From NCBI RefSeq assembly GCF_000174015.1, contig NZ_ACFE01000004.1, forward strand, positions 124,001 through 188,000: 64,000 nt of DNA, in the 5' to 3' direction. The DNA comes from Lancefieldella rimae ATCC 49626. Lineage in GTDB: Bacteria > Actinomycetota > Coriobacteriia > Coriobacteriales > Atopobiaceae. The position numbers were made by a program, and so were the translations under genes. This document shows positions 45,327 to 56,996 of this stretch, one piece after another (within the stretch, counting starts at the first letter, position 1; each line of letters begins with the position of its first letter). The notes beneath the pieces were generated by a model, which did not search any database, was not told the DNA's origin, and saw only the letters and a program-made list of their open reading frames with translations.

Positions 45327-45860
45327 CTACTCGCCTTGAAAGCCCACATCCTCGAGAAGATCTTGTCCATCTGCAGCCGTAGTGGCAAGTTCGTCGCAGC
45401 GCTCATTAAGCTCTTCTCCGGCGTGCCCTTTTACCCACACGTAGTGCACCTCGTGAGAAGAACTTGCAACAAGCAATCGCTTCCACAAGTCAATGTTTTT
45501 GACGTTCTGCTTGTTTGAGGTTTTCCAACCACGACGCATCCACCCAAAAATCCACCCTTGGTTAAATGCATCAACCACATATTTTGAATCGGAATGAACC
45601 TCGACCACACAAGGCTGAGTAAGAGCCTCCAGAGCCACAATTACGCCTAAAAGCTCCATGCGGTTGTTGGTTGTCAGACGATACCCCTGCGAAAATTCAC
45701 GCGTATGACGTTTGCCTGAAGCATCAACGTAAACCAATACGGCCCCATATCCACCGGGACCGGGATTACCGCGAGAAGCTCCGTCCGTATAGGCAACTAC
45801 CTGTGCTCTCTTTGAAGAGCTGCCTATTGTCTCGGACTGTGTATACACATCCTCATACAT
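45327..45860 (-). CDS. rnhA: Ribonuclease HI
   Basis: 177 residues. Catalytic carboxylates Asp26 (YTDGASRGN), Glu69 (NNRMELLG), Asp91 (VHSDSKYV) and a late Asp (ERCDELA) are all present. It cuts RNA in RNA-DNA hybrids, removing primers and R-loops. A 20-residue N-terminal leader precedes the core. It starts three bases after the polA stop, so it is co-transcribed with polA, and both act on Okazaki fragments. Confidence 0.94.
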   Translation of the reverse strand: MYEDVYTQSETIGSSSKRAQVVAYTDGASRGNPGPGGYGAVLVYVDASGKRHTREFSQGYRLTTNNRMELLGVIVALEALTQPCVVEVHSDSKYVVDAFNQGWIFGWMRRGWKTSNKQNVKNIDLWKRLLVASSSHEVHYVWVKGHAGEELNERCDELATTAADGQDLLEDVGFQGE

Positions 45861-45863
45861 AGC

Positions 45864-48575
45864 TTATTTAGCCTCTGCCCAATTTGGACCATATGATACG
45901 TCGGCAATCAGAGGAACCTTCAGCTCAACTACCTCTTCCATGGTCTCTTTTACAAGCCGGGAAACAGCTTCTATTTCATCATTTGGCACTTCAAGATCAA
46001 GCTCGTCATGAATCTGCAGGATGAGCTTTGCCGCACATCCCTCTTTACGCAGGCGCTTCTCGACACGAATCATTGCAATTTTGATAATATCGGCAGCGCT
46101 TCCCTGCATGGGGTGATTCATGGCAGTACGTTCACCAAAGGCAATAAGCTGACGATTGTGCTGACCAAATTCACGAATATGGCGCTTTCGACCATACATG
46201 GTCACCGCATAGCCCTTCTCGTGTGCGATACGTACCGATTCATCCAAATACGCGCGCACTCCGGGATATGCGGCAAAATAACGGTCAATCATATCTTGTG
46301 CCTCAGCACGCGGTATCTTGAGCGAAGTTGCCAATCCATACGCCTGCTGACCGTACACAATGCCAAAATTAACCGCCTTTGCCCTGCTCCGGAGCTCCGG
46401 GGTAACTTCTTCCACCGGCACCCCAAAGGTACGCGAGGCGGTAGCCGCATGAAAGTCCGCCCCTGACTGAAACGCCGCTATCAGATGCTCGTCACCTGAC
46501 AGGTGAGCCAAAAGCCGAAGCTCAATCTGTGAATAGTCGCACGCTAAAAATACATGACCGGACGGAACGGTAAACGCGGTACGAACCCGATGTCCTAGCT
46601 CGGAGCGGGTGGGGATATTCTGCAGGTTTGGATCGGAACTTGAAAGACGCCCCGTGGCTGCCACCGTCTGGTTAAATGTCGTATGGATTCGGTGATCGCC
46701 TCTGATAAGTGCGGGAAGCGCATCCAGATAGGTTGATTTAATCTTAGCGCGCTCACGATACTCAAGAACGTCAGCAACAATCTGATAGGTATCGGCCAAA
46801 TCGGAGAGTACCTTTGCGTTTGTCGAATAGAATCCCGAACGGGTCTTCTTAAGCCCAAACGTTGGCAAACCGAGCACGTCAAAAAGCACATGGCTCAACT
46901 GACTGGGAGAATCAAGGTTAAAGGTCTCTCCCGCTGCTTCATGAATACGCTCCACGCGAGAAGCAATGTCTGCTCCAAGCTCTTTCGATTGTTCCGCGAG
47001 CTTTGCGGGGTCCACAAAAAGCCCGCGCCGCTCCATTGCGGCAAGTACCGGAAGAAGCCCCATCTCAATAGTCTCAAAGAGCTCCAACGACTTATCATCC
47101 TCAAGCTTTTTGGTAAGCGTAGCCTTGAGCGCTCTTGCGGCAACTGCTTCATATGCGGCTGCGGGGATCTTATCGGAACCGACAGAGAGTTCCACCCCAA
47201 AGTAGAACTCAACAAGGCTGGGTATTGTAAAGCTGGAACGATCGGATTCAAGCAGATAAGCAGCCACTCCTACGTCAAAAATACGGCTCGCATCAACGTC
47301 ATCAGGGACAAAAACCTCAGGCTCGGAAGAATCAACGGGACTTACATCATGTAAGAGTGCCTTCACGTCTCCGGACACCATCAGGCCTTTTTCAAGGATT
47401 TCCCTCAGTGCCGAGGTGGCATTGTCGTCTTCAAACTTACACAGCTCCTGTGTTGTTGCAACCCAAAGTGTATGTCCAAAACCAAAAAGGGAACCGTCTT
47501 GTTTGCCCGTATCGAGAGCAACGCCCAGCCACTCCTTACGCGACAATGCCGCCTTTAGAGCTTCCCACGCATCCTCGGCCTCCAATAGCTTTGCGGGAAG
47601 TGCAAGCTGAGGATCGACGGGCACTTCCGTTTGCTGTGGATTGGCAGAAGAGACGCCCTTCTCGCCGGCCAAGCGTACCAGCCGGCCTGTCATACCGGTA
47701 AATCCAAGCTTTGAAAACGCAGCAACGACTTTATTCGGATCAAACGTTGGGAACTGAGCGTCAGCCAGATTAATGTCAATTGGCGCATCCGTACGTATGG
47801 TGGCTACTTTACGAGAGAGAAGCGCATCTTCTTTGTGTGTACGCAGATTCTCGCCCATTTTGCCTTTCACTTCATCGGCATGAGCCAACACTTCGTCAAG
47901 ACTGCCATACTCGACAATGAGCTGAGCTGCTTTCTTGGGACCAATCCCCGGAACACCCGGAATATTGTCGGATGAATCTCCTTTGAGACCATAAAAGTCC
48001 GGAACCAGCTTTGGCGTGATACCGGCATAAAGATCCTCCACAGACTCAGGCGTCATAATGGAAACATCGGAAACGCCTTTACGGGTAGACACAATCTTGA
48101 CGTTTTCGGTAGAGAGCTGATACATGTCGCGATCTCCCGTAAAGAGCAGCATCTCATATCCGGCTTCCTCACCGCGCCGTGCGAGAGTGCCTAAGATATC
48201 GTCACCCTCCCAGCCTTCAAGTTCGCACACGGGAATATCTAAGACCCCAAGGAGAGTCTTTACGATCGGAAACTGCACGTGAAGCGCATCATCCATGGGA
48301 GGCCGCTGTGCCTTGTACTGCGGCAGCATATCAATACGCACCTGTGGTTTTCCCTTGTCAAATGCGCAAATGACGCCATTGGGCCTAAACGATTCAATCA
48401 TCTTGATAAACATATTGAAGAACCCAAAAAGCGCCCCGGTAGGAGTTCCGTCGGGAGCCGACATGGGCTGTCTGATGGCGTGAAAAGCGCGGTGCATCAG
48501 TGAATTTCCATCAATGACCGCAATGGTTTTACGTTTTTTGTCGGTATGGGTGCCGGCACCGTCTGTCTCAGGCAT
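45864..48575 (-). CDS. polA: DNA polymerase I, without active proofreading domain
   Basis: 903 residues. 5'-nuclease domain (about 15-300), an exonuclease-like middle domain, and the polymerase domain with motif A DYSQIELRLLAHLSGDE, motif B RAKAVNFGIVYGQQAYG and motif C QIHDELDLEV. The middle domain reads VALDTGKQDG where proofreading enzymes have D-x-E, so its metal-binding Glu is gone, as in Taq and some Gram-positive PolA. ATG 48573-48575 follows AGGAGA; the frame extends to 48698 without a start site. It is followed by rnhA and diverges from glnN. Confidence 0.93.
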   Translation of the reverse strand: MPETDGAGTHTDKKRKTIAVIDGNSLMHRAFHAIRQPMSAPDGTPTGALFGFFNMFIKMIESFRPNGVICAFDKGKPQVRIDMLPQYKAQRPPMDDALHVQFPIVKTLLGVLDIPVCELEGWEGDDILGTLARRGEEAGYEMLLFTGDRDMYQLSTENVKIVSTRKGVSDVSIMTPESVEDLYAGITPKLVPDFYGLKGDSSDNIPGVPGIGPKKAAQLIVEYGSLDEVLAHADEVKGKMGENLRTHKEDALLSRKVATIRTDAPIDINLADAQFPTFDPNKVVAAFSKLGFTGMTGRLVRLAGEKGVSSANPQQTEVPVDPQLALPAKLLEAEDAWEALKAALSRKEWLGVALDTGKQDGSLFGFGHTLWVATTQELCKFEDDNATSALREILEKGLMVSGDVKALLHDVSPVDSSEPEVFVPDDVDASRIFDVGVAAYLLESDRSSFTIPSLVEFYFGVELSVGSDKIPAAAYEAVAARALKATLTKKLEDDKSLELFETIEMGLLPVLAAMERRGLFVDPAKLAEQSKELGADIASRVERIHEAAGETFNLDSPSQLSHVLFDVLGLPTFGLKKTRSGFYSTNAKVLSDLADTYQIVADVLEYRERAKIKSTYLDALPALIRGDHRIHTTFNQTVAATGRLSSSDPNLQNIPTRSELGHRVRTAFTVPSGHVFLACDYSQIELRLLAHLSGDEHLIAAFQSGADFHAATASRTFGVPVEEVTPELRSRAKAVNFGIVYGQQAYGLATSLKIPRAEAQDMIDRYFAAYPGVRAYLDESVRIAHEKGYAVTMYGRKRHIREFGQHNRQLIAFGERTAMNHPMQGSAADIIKIAMIRVEKRLRKEGCAAKLILQIHDELDLEVPNDEIEAVSRLVKETMEEVVELKVPLIADVSYGPNWAEAK

Positions 48576-48883
48576 ACTTCTCCTATCTAAAGTTACAAAT
48601 CCATTGTACCCGGCATGTCGACCGGCCTGCGGCGAGAAGTACGCGCGGATGTAAGACACATGCCAAAAGTCTGCCCTGCACTCACGGGGCGCCTGCAACG
48701 GGCCTCAAAATCGGATTTCATGTCTTGAGGGCCGGTTCAATCTTAGGGAGCTCATGTGTATTTATTGCAGTCTCCATCACAAAGACACGATTTTCTCGTC
48801 CCCGTGCGAAAGTCAATGGCGTACAGTAGAGTTTGTGGCAAGAAGTACTTCTCGCCCTCACCTATTCATCCAAGGAGGCTTTC
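48576..48883. other. Divergent intergenic region between polA and the GSIII gene
   Basis: About 310 nt without a gene. It contains two copies of the iterated word (48632-48639 plus, 48848-48855 minus), a hairpin CCTCAA/TTGAGG (48703-48708 and 48725-48730) and a 20-bp palindrome next to the GSIII ribosome site (48837-48856). I do not see the glutamine-aptamer glnA RNA motif. Confidence 0.55.
48837..48856. promoter_or_regulatory. Imperfect 20-bp palindrome upstream of the GSIII gene
   Basis: GGCAAGAAGT and ACTTCTCGCC read as an inverted repeat with one mismatch and no spacer, ending 27 nt before the GTG. It is partly a GCGAGAAG word (48848-48855) paired with a degenerate one. It may be an operator for nitrogen control or merely a doubled uptake-like word. 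Confidence 0.45.
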
Positions 48884-50977
48884 GTGGCAAACGACAAGGT
48901 ATCGCGCGAATTTGGCACACTTCTTTTTACCGACGCCGATATGCAAGAAAGGCTGCCTAAACCAACCTATAAACGTCTGCGTGATGTTATCAGACATGGA
49001 AAACCACTGGAAATTGACATTGCCAACGAGGTTGCCCATGCCATGAAGGAGTGGGCACTTGAGCACGGCGCCACTCACTTTACGCACTGGTTCCAACCGC
49101 TGACCGGCATCACCTCGGAAAAACACGATAGCTTCATGACGCCTCAGGGAAATGGCACCATTTTGATGACATTCTCCGGCAAGGAGCTTGTGCAGGGAGA
49201 ACCTGATGCTTCAAGCTTTCCTTCCGGCGGTCTTCGCGCAACCTTTGAGGCACGCGGATATACGGTTTGGGATCCGGTAAGCCCTACGTTTATTAAAGAC
49301 GAGGTTCTCTGCATCCCTACGGCATTCATTTCCTACACCGGAGAAGCCCTCGATAAACGCACGCCGCTCCTGCGCTCACAGCTTGCCCTTGAACGCCACG
49401 CAAAACGTGTACTTGCGCTTTTTGGCCAGACTCCCGAGCGCATCGTGACAAATATTGGTCCTGAGCAGGAGTATTTTCTCATCCGTGAGAAGGATTTTGA
49501 GAAGCGTCCCGATTTGATTTTGTGTGGGCGTACGCTCTTTGGATGCGAGCCGTCTAAGGGACAAGAGCTTGATGACCATTACTTTGGGGCCATACGTCCC
49601 ACCGTTAACGACTTCATGAAAGAGCTTGACGACGAGCTTTGGAAGCTGGGAATTCCCGCAAAAACCAAGCACAACGAAGTTGCCCCCTGCCAGCACGAGC
49701 TTGCTCCCGTCTTTGAGCAGGGATCTCTTGCCATTGACAACAACCTGTTAACCATGGAGAAGCTCAAGCTCTTGGCACCACACCACGGTCTTGCCTGCCT
49801 TGAGCACGAACGACCCTTTGACTACGTCAACGGTTCGGGCAAACATGATAACTGGTCGCTTGCCGCCGACGGCGACAACCTTCTTGAACCGGGAGACAAC
49901 CCCGGAAAGAACCTCCGCTTCCTCGTCTTTTTGGCATGTTTGGTTGCAGGCGTTGACACTCATGCCGATCTTTTGCGCATGTCCATCGCTTCTGCCGGAA
50001 ATGACCATCGTTTGGGTGCCAATGAAGCTCCGCCTGCCATTGTTTCAATCTTCTTGGGCGATGCACTCTCCGCAATTGTCAACGATCTTATGAGCGGTGC
50101 CGACGTTCATAAGGCAAAGCGCACGAAGATGGACTTGGGCGTACCGACATTGCCTAAAGTTCTCCGCGACAATACCGACAGAAACCGCACAAGTCCTTTT
50201 GCATTTACCGGTAACAAATTTGAGTTCCGCATGTGTGGCAGCCAGCAGAACCTCTCTGACCCCAATGTTGTCCTCAACACCATCGTTGCAGAACAGTGCG
50301 ATCGCTTTGCCACTGACCTTGCCGACGTGTCTGAATCCAAGTTCACGGAACAGGCATTGAAGTGGGTAATCGACTCCTTTAAAGACCACAAGCGTATCTT
50401 CTTTGAAGGTAATGGCTACTCAAGCAAGTGGGAAAAGATTGCCGAGAAGCGCGGACTTCCCCACTTCCGCACCACACCTGACGCTCTGCCCGCACTTATC
50501 GCCCCCGAAAATATTGCGTTCTTTGAAACATATGGCGTCCTGTCTGAAAACGAAGCACATGCCCGGTATGTTGCAAAGGCCGAGCAATACGCGAAGGTTC
50601 TCAATATTGAAGCGAAGACCATGTCGTATATGACGCGTCACATGTATCTACCGGCGCTCTTTAAGTACTCGGGTAAAGTCGCCGAATCGGTTGCACGTAA
50701 GCAGGAGATTGGCATTACCTCTCAGGCGGAGCTCGATGTGACACGGAAGCTCACCGAGGGCATTGACGGCATTTACGCTGCAGTGGGAGAACTGGAAGCA
50801 AAGAATGGCCATGCCGCCACGCTGCGCTCAAAGCCGCAGACACAGTGCGAGTTCTATCGCGATGAAGTTATTCCTGCCATGGAGCAACTCCGCAAGATTG
50901 TTGATGAGATGGAGCTTATCTGCGGACATGATTTTTGGCCGGTCCCGAGCTACAACGAAATGCTGTTTTACGTGTAG
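48884..50977 (+). CDS. glnN: Glutamine synthetase, type III
   Basis: 697 residues, the GSIII length (about 700 against 450 for GSI). Characteristic blocks are [23 protein letters not shown] and [16 protein letters not shown], and the ATP region [17 protein letters not shown]. It makes glutamine from glutamate, ammonia and ATP and is the ammonium-assimilating enzyme in many anaerobes. The start is GTG 48884 with AAGGAGGC 5 nt before it; an upstream frame to 48833 is unlikely. It is divergent from polA, stands alone and overlaps the palindromic leader element described at 48837-48856. Confidence 0.93.
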   Translation: MANDKVSREFGTLLFTDADMQERLPKPTYKRLRDVIRHGKPLEIDIANEVAHAMKEWALEHGATHFTHWFQPLTGITSEKHDSFMTPQGNGTILMTFSGKELVQGEPDASSFPSGGLRATFEARGYTVWDPVSPTFIKDEVLCIPTAFISYTGEALDKRTPLLRSQLALERHAKRVLALFGQTPERIVTNIGPEQEYFLIREKDFEKRPDLILCGRTLFGCEPSKGQELDDHYFGAIRPTVNDFMKELDDELWKLGIPAKTKHNEVAPCQHELAPVFEQGSLAIDNNLLTMEKLKLLAPHHGLACLEHERPFDYVNGSGKHDNWSLAADGDNLLEPGDNPGKNLRFLVFLACLVAGVDTHADLLRMSIASAGNDHRLGANEAPPAIVSIFLGDALSAIVNDLMSGADVHKAKRTKMDLGVPTLPKVLRDNTDRNRTSPFAFTGNKFEFRMCGSQQNLSDPNVVLNTIVAEQCDRFATDLADVSESKFTEQALKWVIDSFKDHKRIFFEGNGYSSKWEKIAEKRGLPHFRTTPDALPALIAPENIAFFETYGVLSENEAHARYVAKAEQYAKVLNIEAKTMSYMTRHMYLPALFKYSGKVAESVARKQEIGITSQAELDVTRKLTEGIDGIYAAVGELEAKNGHAATLRSKPQTQCEFYRDEVIPAMEQLRKIVDEMELICGHDFWPVPSYNEMLFYV

Positions 50978-51001
50978 AGTGCTGCCTTATACATAGATTT
51001 A

Positions 51002-52288
51002 TCAGCCCTCCTGTGCTCTCTTACCTGCTTCAGAGGTTGAGAGAACTTTGCCCGTGTTATCAAGAGCTTGAGGAGCCTCTCTTAGTGCAGAAACCGCCCC
51101 ATTGAGGTGTATTCGATCCATATACCACGGGGCCTTCACACCGGAGATAGTTGGCATCATGTAAGATCCCGTTGTACCTATTTCACTCGCAAATTCAGTA
51201 GAAAGACAAAATTCCACCCATAGACGAGCAGCATTGGGATGCTTAGCTTGAGATGATATAGCAACACCATACGTAGTAAAATGCGTCGGAGTAAAAGGAA
51301 GCAAAGGCATTACGTTATCAAAATCATTATGCCCTAGCGCATATAAAGCCTCACTCGCCTGACATACCGTTACAAGGGCACGTCCAAGGCCAAGATCCAC
51401 CAGCATATCACGCACGTTATCAAATGCTTTATATGCCTGGGTGGAAAGTTCTTTAAGAAACGCAATGCCCTGATCTATTCCAAGGTTTCCTATCATTGCC
51501 ACAGCAAAACTATTGCCATCATGCGTCTTTTCATACTCAGGAAGCACAATCTGGTCTCGTAAATACGTAGAGAGAAGATCGTTCCAGTCATGCGGATGTG
51601 CAAGGCCCATGACGTCTAGACGCTCCTTATTTATAGCAATGATCAGAGGGTCTGTTGCTATGCCATACCAAAGCTTTGAGTCTGTGGAAAATATAGGCTT
51701 TAGAAGATGCTCTTTATTTTGAGCATCATAACTTGCCAAAAGATTCTGTGCACCCGCCTGATTTAGGTGCTCTGTGTCAACAAAGAACCAACTGTCAATC
51801 GGATGGTCTATCGGGGATGGATTAAGATTTTTACCATCGTCTGAATTAACATTGAGATATGGCTCCATCTCATCTACGGAAACAACCTGATAATCTACTA
51901 CAATGCCAAAAAGAGCTTCAAATGCGCTTGCTGCTTTTTGAATATAGTCAGAGTCTGGTGTATACACCGTTACTTTTTGTTCAAGATATGCTGCGGCCAC
52001 AAGATCGGGATCGTAACCCTCCGGCGTCTCTTGTGGGATATGAGTACTTGCCGGAGCTTCTGAAACCTCAAATCCAAGCATATTGAGGACCTTGTTTCCA
52101 CAGCTTGAAATACCCATGTAAAGGCTCACTAACCCTGCACTAACAGCACCAAGAGTAAATGCTCGACGCACAATAGAACCTGCACTCACAGACTCTGTAG
52201 CATCTTGTGTAGAGTCGCTTGGCACATCCGTCTTTTTCTGTATGGAAATTATTTTTGGTCGATTTTTGCCGCGGAACTTCTGAAACAT
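51002..52288 (-). CDS. Orphan solute-binding lipoprotein, iron(III)-binding type
   Basis: 428 residues. N-terminus: polar stretch, twin arginines IVRRAFTLGAVSAG, a hydrophobic helix, and ISSC as a weak lipobox, so probably a Tat-exported lipoprotein. The body has the type 2 periplasmic-binding fold of FbpA-like proteins (KVTVYTPDSDYIQKAASAF; PLIIAINKERLDVMGL; WNDLLS). GAGGAGG precedes ATG 52286-52288. No ABC permease or ATPase is adjacent, so the partner is elsewhere or the protein has another role. The ligand may be iron, but no metal-ligand pattern is evident. Confidence 0.8.
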   Translation of the reverse strand: MFQKFRGKNRPKIISIQKKTDVPSDSTQDATESVSAGSIVRRAFTLGAVSAGLVSLYMGISSCGNKVLNMLGFEVSEAPASTHIPQETPEGYDPDLVAAAYLEQKVTVYTPDSDYIQKAASAFEALFGIVVDYQVVSVDEMEPYLNVNSDDGKNLNPSPIDHPIDSWFFVDTEHLNQAGAQNLLASYDAQNKEHLLKPIFSTDSKLWYGIATDPLIIAINKERLDVMGLAHPHDWNDLLSTYLRDQIVLPEYEKTHDGNSFAVAMIGNLGIDQGIAFLKELSTQAYKAFDNVRDMLVDLGLGRALVTVCQASEALYALGHNDFDNVMPLLPFTPTHFTTYGVAISSQAKHPNAARLWVEFCLSTEFASEIGTTGSYMMPTISGVKAPWYMDRIHLNGAVSALREAPQALDNTGKVLSTSEAGKRAQEG

Positions 52289-52425
52289 GTCGCCTCCTCT
52301 TCGCCAAAAATTATAGCAACGATTCAATACGTATATGATTCAGAGTACATTCGATGCAGCACGCGCTTCTTAACATCAGCACATTTCTTGTTTTCGGTGC
52401 ATTTCTTAGCTTCGACACATACTTT

Positions 52426-52995
52426 TTATTGCAAGAGCGCTTTGAGGCCTATGGCAATCAAAACAAAACCGCCAATCATCTCCGCACGATCTCCCAAAAT
52501 CGATCCTAATTTCTTGCCTATAAAAAGTGCCACCAGACAGACAGCAAAAGTTATCAAACCAATCGCACATGAAGCACCTAAAATATTTGCCGTCTGAGCA
52601 CGAAAACTTACACCAACCGCAAACGCATCAATTGCAGTGGCGATCGCCTGTAAGATGAGGACCGGTATTGTAAATGCTTTTCGCCCTGTCTGATCCTCCT
52701 CATTGTCCGCATTGTCTCGCAGCGCCATATATCCGCTGTATACCATATTTCCGCCGATAAAACCTAAGATAAGAAATGTAACAATATCGGCATACTGCTC
52801 AATTATCTGAGCCGCAAGGCCTCCCGCAACATATCCTGCTAGGGGCATCGCAAACTGGAAGATCCCAAAGAATGTCGGCATAAGCATCATGCGACCACGA
52901 CTCTCGTGCTGATATAAAAATGAGTTGGAAATCGTGACGGAAAACGCATCGGTTGCCAACGCCAAACCAAGGATACTTATTTCAAGCGTGCTCAT
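52426..52995 (-). CDS. mntP: Manganese efflux pump MntP
   Basis: 189 residues, six helices in two related halves, each with a conserved Asp motif: LATDAFSVTISNS and AIATAIDAFAVGVSF. It expels Mn2+ from the cytoplasm. GGGGGAGGAAT precedes ATG 52993-52995. MntP genes are often controlled by a yybP-ykoY riboswitch; I see none in the 91-nt gap to the next gene, but there is an inverted repeat (TTAGT/ACTAA at 53044-53061) in the divergent promoter region that may be an operator. Confidence 0.93.
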   Translation of the reverse strand: MSTLEISILGLALATDAFSVTISNSFLYQHESRGRMMLMPTFFGIFQFAMPLAGYVAGGLAAQIIEQYADIVTFLILGFIGGNMVYSGYMALRDNADNEEDQTGRKAFTIPVLILQAIATAIDAFAVGVSFRAQTANILGASCAIGLITFAVCLVALFIGKKLGSILGDRAEMIGGFVLIAIGLKALLQ

Positions 52996-53033
52996 ATTCC
53001 TCCCCCATAAGCACAAACGCATAAGGCTAAATT

Positions 53034-53061
53034 GTATCTATTATTAGTGAGATACTACTAA
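53034..53061. promoter_or_regulatory. Inverted repeats in the mntP/phospholipase divergent promoter
   Basis: TTAGT (53044-53048) with ACTAA (53057-53061), and GTATCT (53034-53039) with AGATAC (53050-53055), interleaved. A metal-responsive regulator operator is conceivable but neither matches an MntR or DtxR box that I can name. Confidence 0.3.
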
Positions 53062-53086
53062 CTACAAGAAATTCATAAGGAGCACT

Positions 53087-53992
53087 ATGCCGGCTTTACT
53101 GACACATTTTGTTTTTGGCTCACGGATGGCCAATGAAGTCCATTCGGGCTTCTTCAAAACCTCGGAGGAACTCAACGCGTTTTTGCTGGGAAATCAAGGT
53201 TCTGACCCCTTTCTTGCTCGGCACCTTACATGGCCCAATCATGCTCTCGCCTGTAATCGGCTTCACCGGTGCCTGCATACAAACCAGATTGTCGAGATCT
53301 TCTCCGCATTTCAAGAAGCAACGACATACCTACCTGAGGTTGATGCGAGCATTGGACAGGCGTTTACGCTTGGAATTCTCAGTCACCATGCACTTGATAA
53401 AGTCGTGCGACCATTTATAGACGCCCAGCAAGAGGCTCTGATCCACACTGATCCCAGTCTTGAGCCCTCGCGTCAAGAAATCCGCTCTATCATTGAAGCC
53501 GATCTTGACTCATGGCTTCTGTGGAACCAAATGCACACAACCGTCGAAGAATTTTATCCGGCGACCGCACTTGAGGCGGACAAAAGCACCTGTCGCGTTG
53601 GTGGGGCTCTTTTTTCGCAGGTTGCACTCGCAATGTTCGGCCTCAATATAGGTGCAAGCGAATACGCTGGTGCCATCGCCGACTACACACGCATCTATCA
53701 CACTATCGAGAAGACCGACCCTACATACGCAACAAAGCTTCCCGATGTTCTCTATCGAACCGAAATGTTTGTACGACCTTCCTCAAGCTCCTATATAGCG
53801 GCCATGAGCCATCAGGCTCTTCGCACCGATGCCGTTGCAGCAGCAAATCTTAAACGGATTCCCTGGAAAGATCCTGCTACAAGCGCCATACGAACGGAAA
53901 GTTTTCCCGATCTTCTCGAAGAAGCGTCCCACCTATATCAGACGCTCGTCCGTGCGTATACCTGCAATGACCGTACCGAAGTAGAAGACTAA
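53087..53992 (+). CDS. Zinc-dependent phospholipase C family protein
   Basis: 301 residues. The N-terminus LLTHFVFGSRMA, the FLLGNQGSDPFL block and the GILSHHALDKVVRPFI helix match the PF00882 zinc-dependent PLC-like family, with several conserved His/Asp residues forming the metal site. No signal peptide is seen, unlike secreted Clostridial alpha-toxins, so a cytosolic phosphoesterase-type role is more likely. AAGGAGCAC is 5 nt before the ATG. It shares a divergent promoter with mntP. A nine-copy repeat array follows directly. Confidence 0.82.
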   Translation: MPALLTHFVFGSRMANEVHSGFFKTSEELNAFLLGNQGSDPFLARHLTWPNHALACNRLHRCLHTNQIVEIFSAFQEATTYLPEVDASIGQAFTLGILSHHALDKVVRPFIDAQQEALIHTDPSLEPSRQEIRSIIEADLDSWLLWNQMHTTVEEFYPATALEADKSTCRVGGALFSQVALAMFGLNIGASEYAGAIADYTRIYHTIEKTDPTYATKLPDVLYRTEMFVRPSSSSYIAAMSHQALRTDAVAAANLKRIPWKDPATSAIRTESFPDLLEEASHLYQTLVRAYTCNDRTEVED

Positions 53993-54114
53993 ATTTCCCA
54001 AACGCCACATTAGGCTCAAACGTTGGATGCTCTTCTCGCCACCGACTGAGGGTTCTGGTAGTTGAGGTTTGGCAAGCCGATGTTGTTACCAACCGCGATT
54101 GCCGCCAATTGATA

Positions 54115-54400
54115 TCACCACTAAACGAGATTACGGCGGGCAAATCCACCAGTAAACGAGATTGTGGCAAGGAAAATCCACCACTAAACGAAGTTCTTCT
54201 CGCAATTGGATCAAACTCGTGGTTTAGTGGTGTTTTTAGAAGTAAAACGTGTGTTTAGTGGTGGTTTTTCGTCAATTTGAGCGTTTAGTGGTGGATCAAA
54301 TCACCACTAAACAGTGCTTTTGGTACGTTTTTTGAAATCTTCGTGTTTAGTGGTGATTTTAGGAGACGGACGGTCGTGCGCCTGTACGTTTACTGGTGAT
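54115..54400. repeat. Array of nine short repeats built on GTTTAGTGGTG
   Basis: Nine copies of a word with consensus CGTTTASTGGTGRWTTT occur in 286 nt between the phospholipase gene and the arsC-like gene. Copies 1-3 (54115-54131, 54145-54163, 54177-54193) read as CACCACTAAACG on the plus strand; copies 4-6 (54218-54232, 54248-54263, 54281-54294) and 8-9 (54342-54355, 54387-54399) are reversed; copy 7 (54301-54313) is forward. Copies 6 and 7 form an 11-bp hairpin with an 8-nt loop (54283-54293 with 54302-54312). Centre-to-centre spacing is about 30-45 nt. No open frame crosses it, and copies 2 and 9 share one variant base. Confidence 0.75.
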
Positions 54401-54440
54401 TTTAAGCAGGCGCTGAATGAGGGCAACCGTAGTAAATAGC

Positions 54441-54809
54441 CTACAGCAAACGCTCTCTCCATTCCGGCTCCCGAAATCCCGTGAGCACGAAATCGGATCC
54501 TATTACAAGTGGCCGCTTTACCAGCATACCGTCCGTCGCAAGAAGTTTGTAGGCGTCGGCGTCTGTCATGCCGGCATCAAGCTTCGATTTAACGTTCTTC
54601 TCGCGATATACCATGCCGCTGGTGTTAAAGAAACGCCTGATAGGAAGGCCACTACGCGCGTGCCATGCTGCGAGTTCATCCTCTGAGGGGTTCTCTTCTT
54701 TGATGTCTCGAGACTCATACGCAATATGATGATCATCAAGCCACTTTAAAGCCTTTTTGCAGGTTGAACAGCGAGAGTAACAGAGTACTAGAATTGTATT
54801 TGAAGCCAT
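54441..54809 (-). CDS. ArsC/Spx family protein
   Basis: 122 residues, single thioredoxin-like domain. Cys motif CYSRCSTCKKALKWL is near the N-terminus (C-S-T-C redox or Cys-x-x-Cys region), with the Arg-rich RSGLPIRRFFNTSG and the DGMLVKRPLVIG loop typical of YffB/Spx/ArsC proteins. It could be an arsenate reductase with glutaredoxin, or a Spx-like regulator of RNA polymerase; no arsenic genes are near. GGAG precedes ATG 54807-54809. It lies 57 nt after ligA in the same direction. Confidence 0.88.
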   Translation of the reverse strand: MASNTILVLCYSRCSTCKKALKWLDDHHIAYESRDIKEENPSEDELAAWHARSGLPIRRFFNTSGMVYREKNVKSKLDAGMTDADAYKLLATDGMLVKRPLVIGSDFVLTGFREPEWRERLL

Positions 54810-54866
54810 AGAATCTCCATTCCAATCATGCGCAACAGAGCCGTCCCACTTGCGCACATTATCTAC

Positions 54867-56996
<2,130 letters not shown>

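Noticed and set aside
48576-48883. Glutamine riboswitch before GSIII
   Set aside because: The conserved three-way-junction core of the glnA RNA motif is not visible.
52996-53086. yybP-ykoY manganese riboswitch before mntP
   Set aside because: Too short (91 nt) and without the two conserved loops.
54115-54400. CRISPR array
   Set aside because: Repeats are under 20 nt, run in both orientations and vary in spacing; no cas genes are present.
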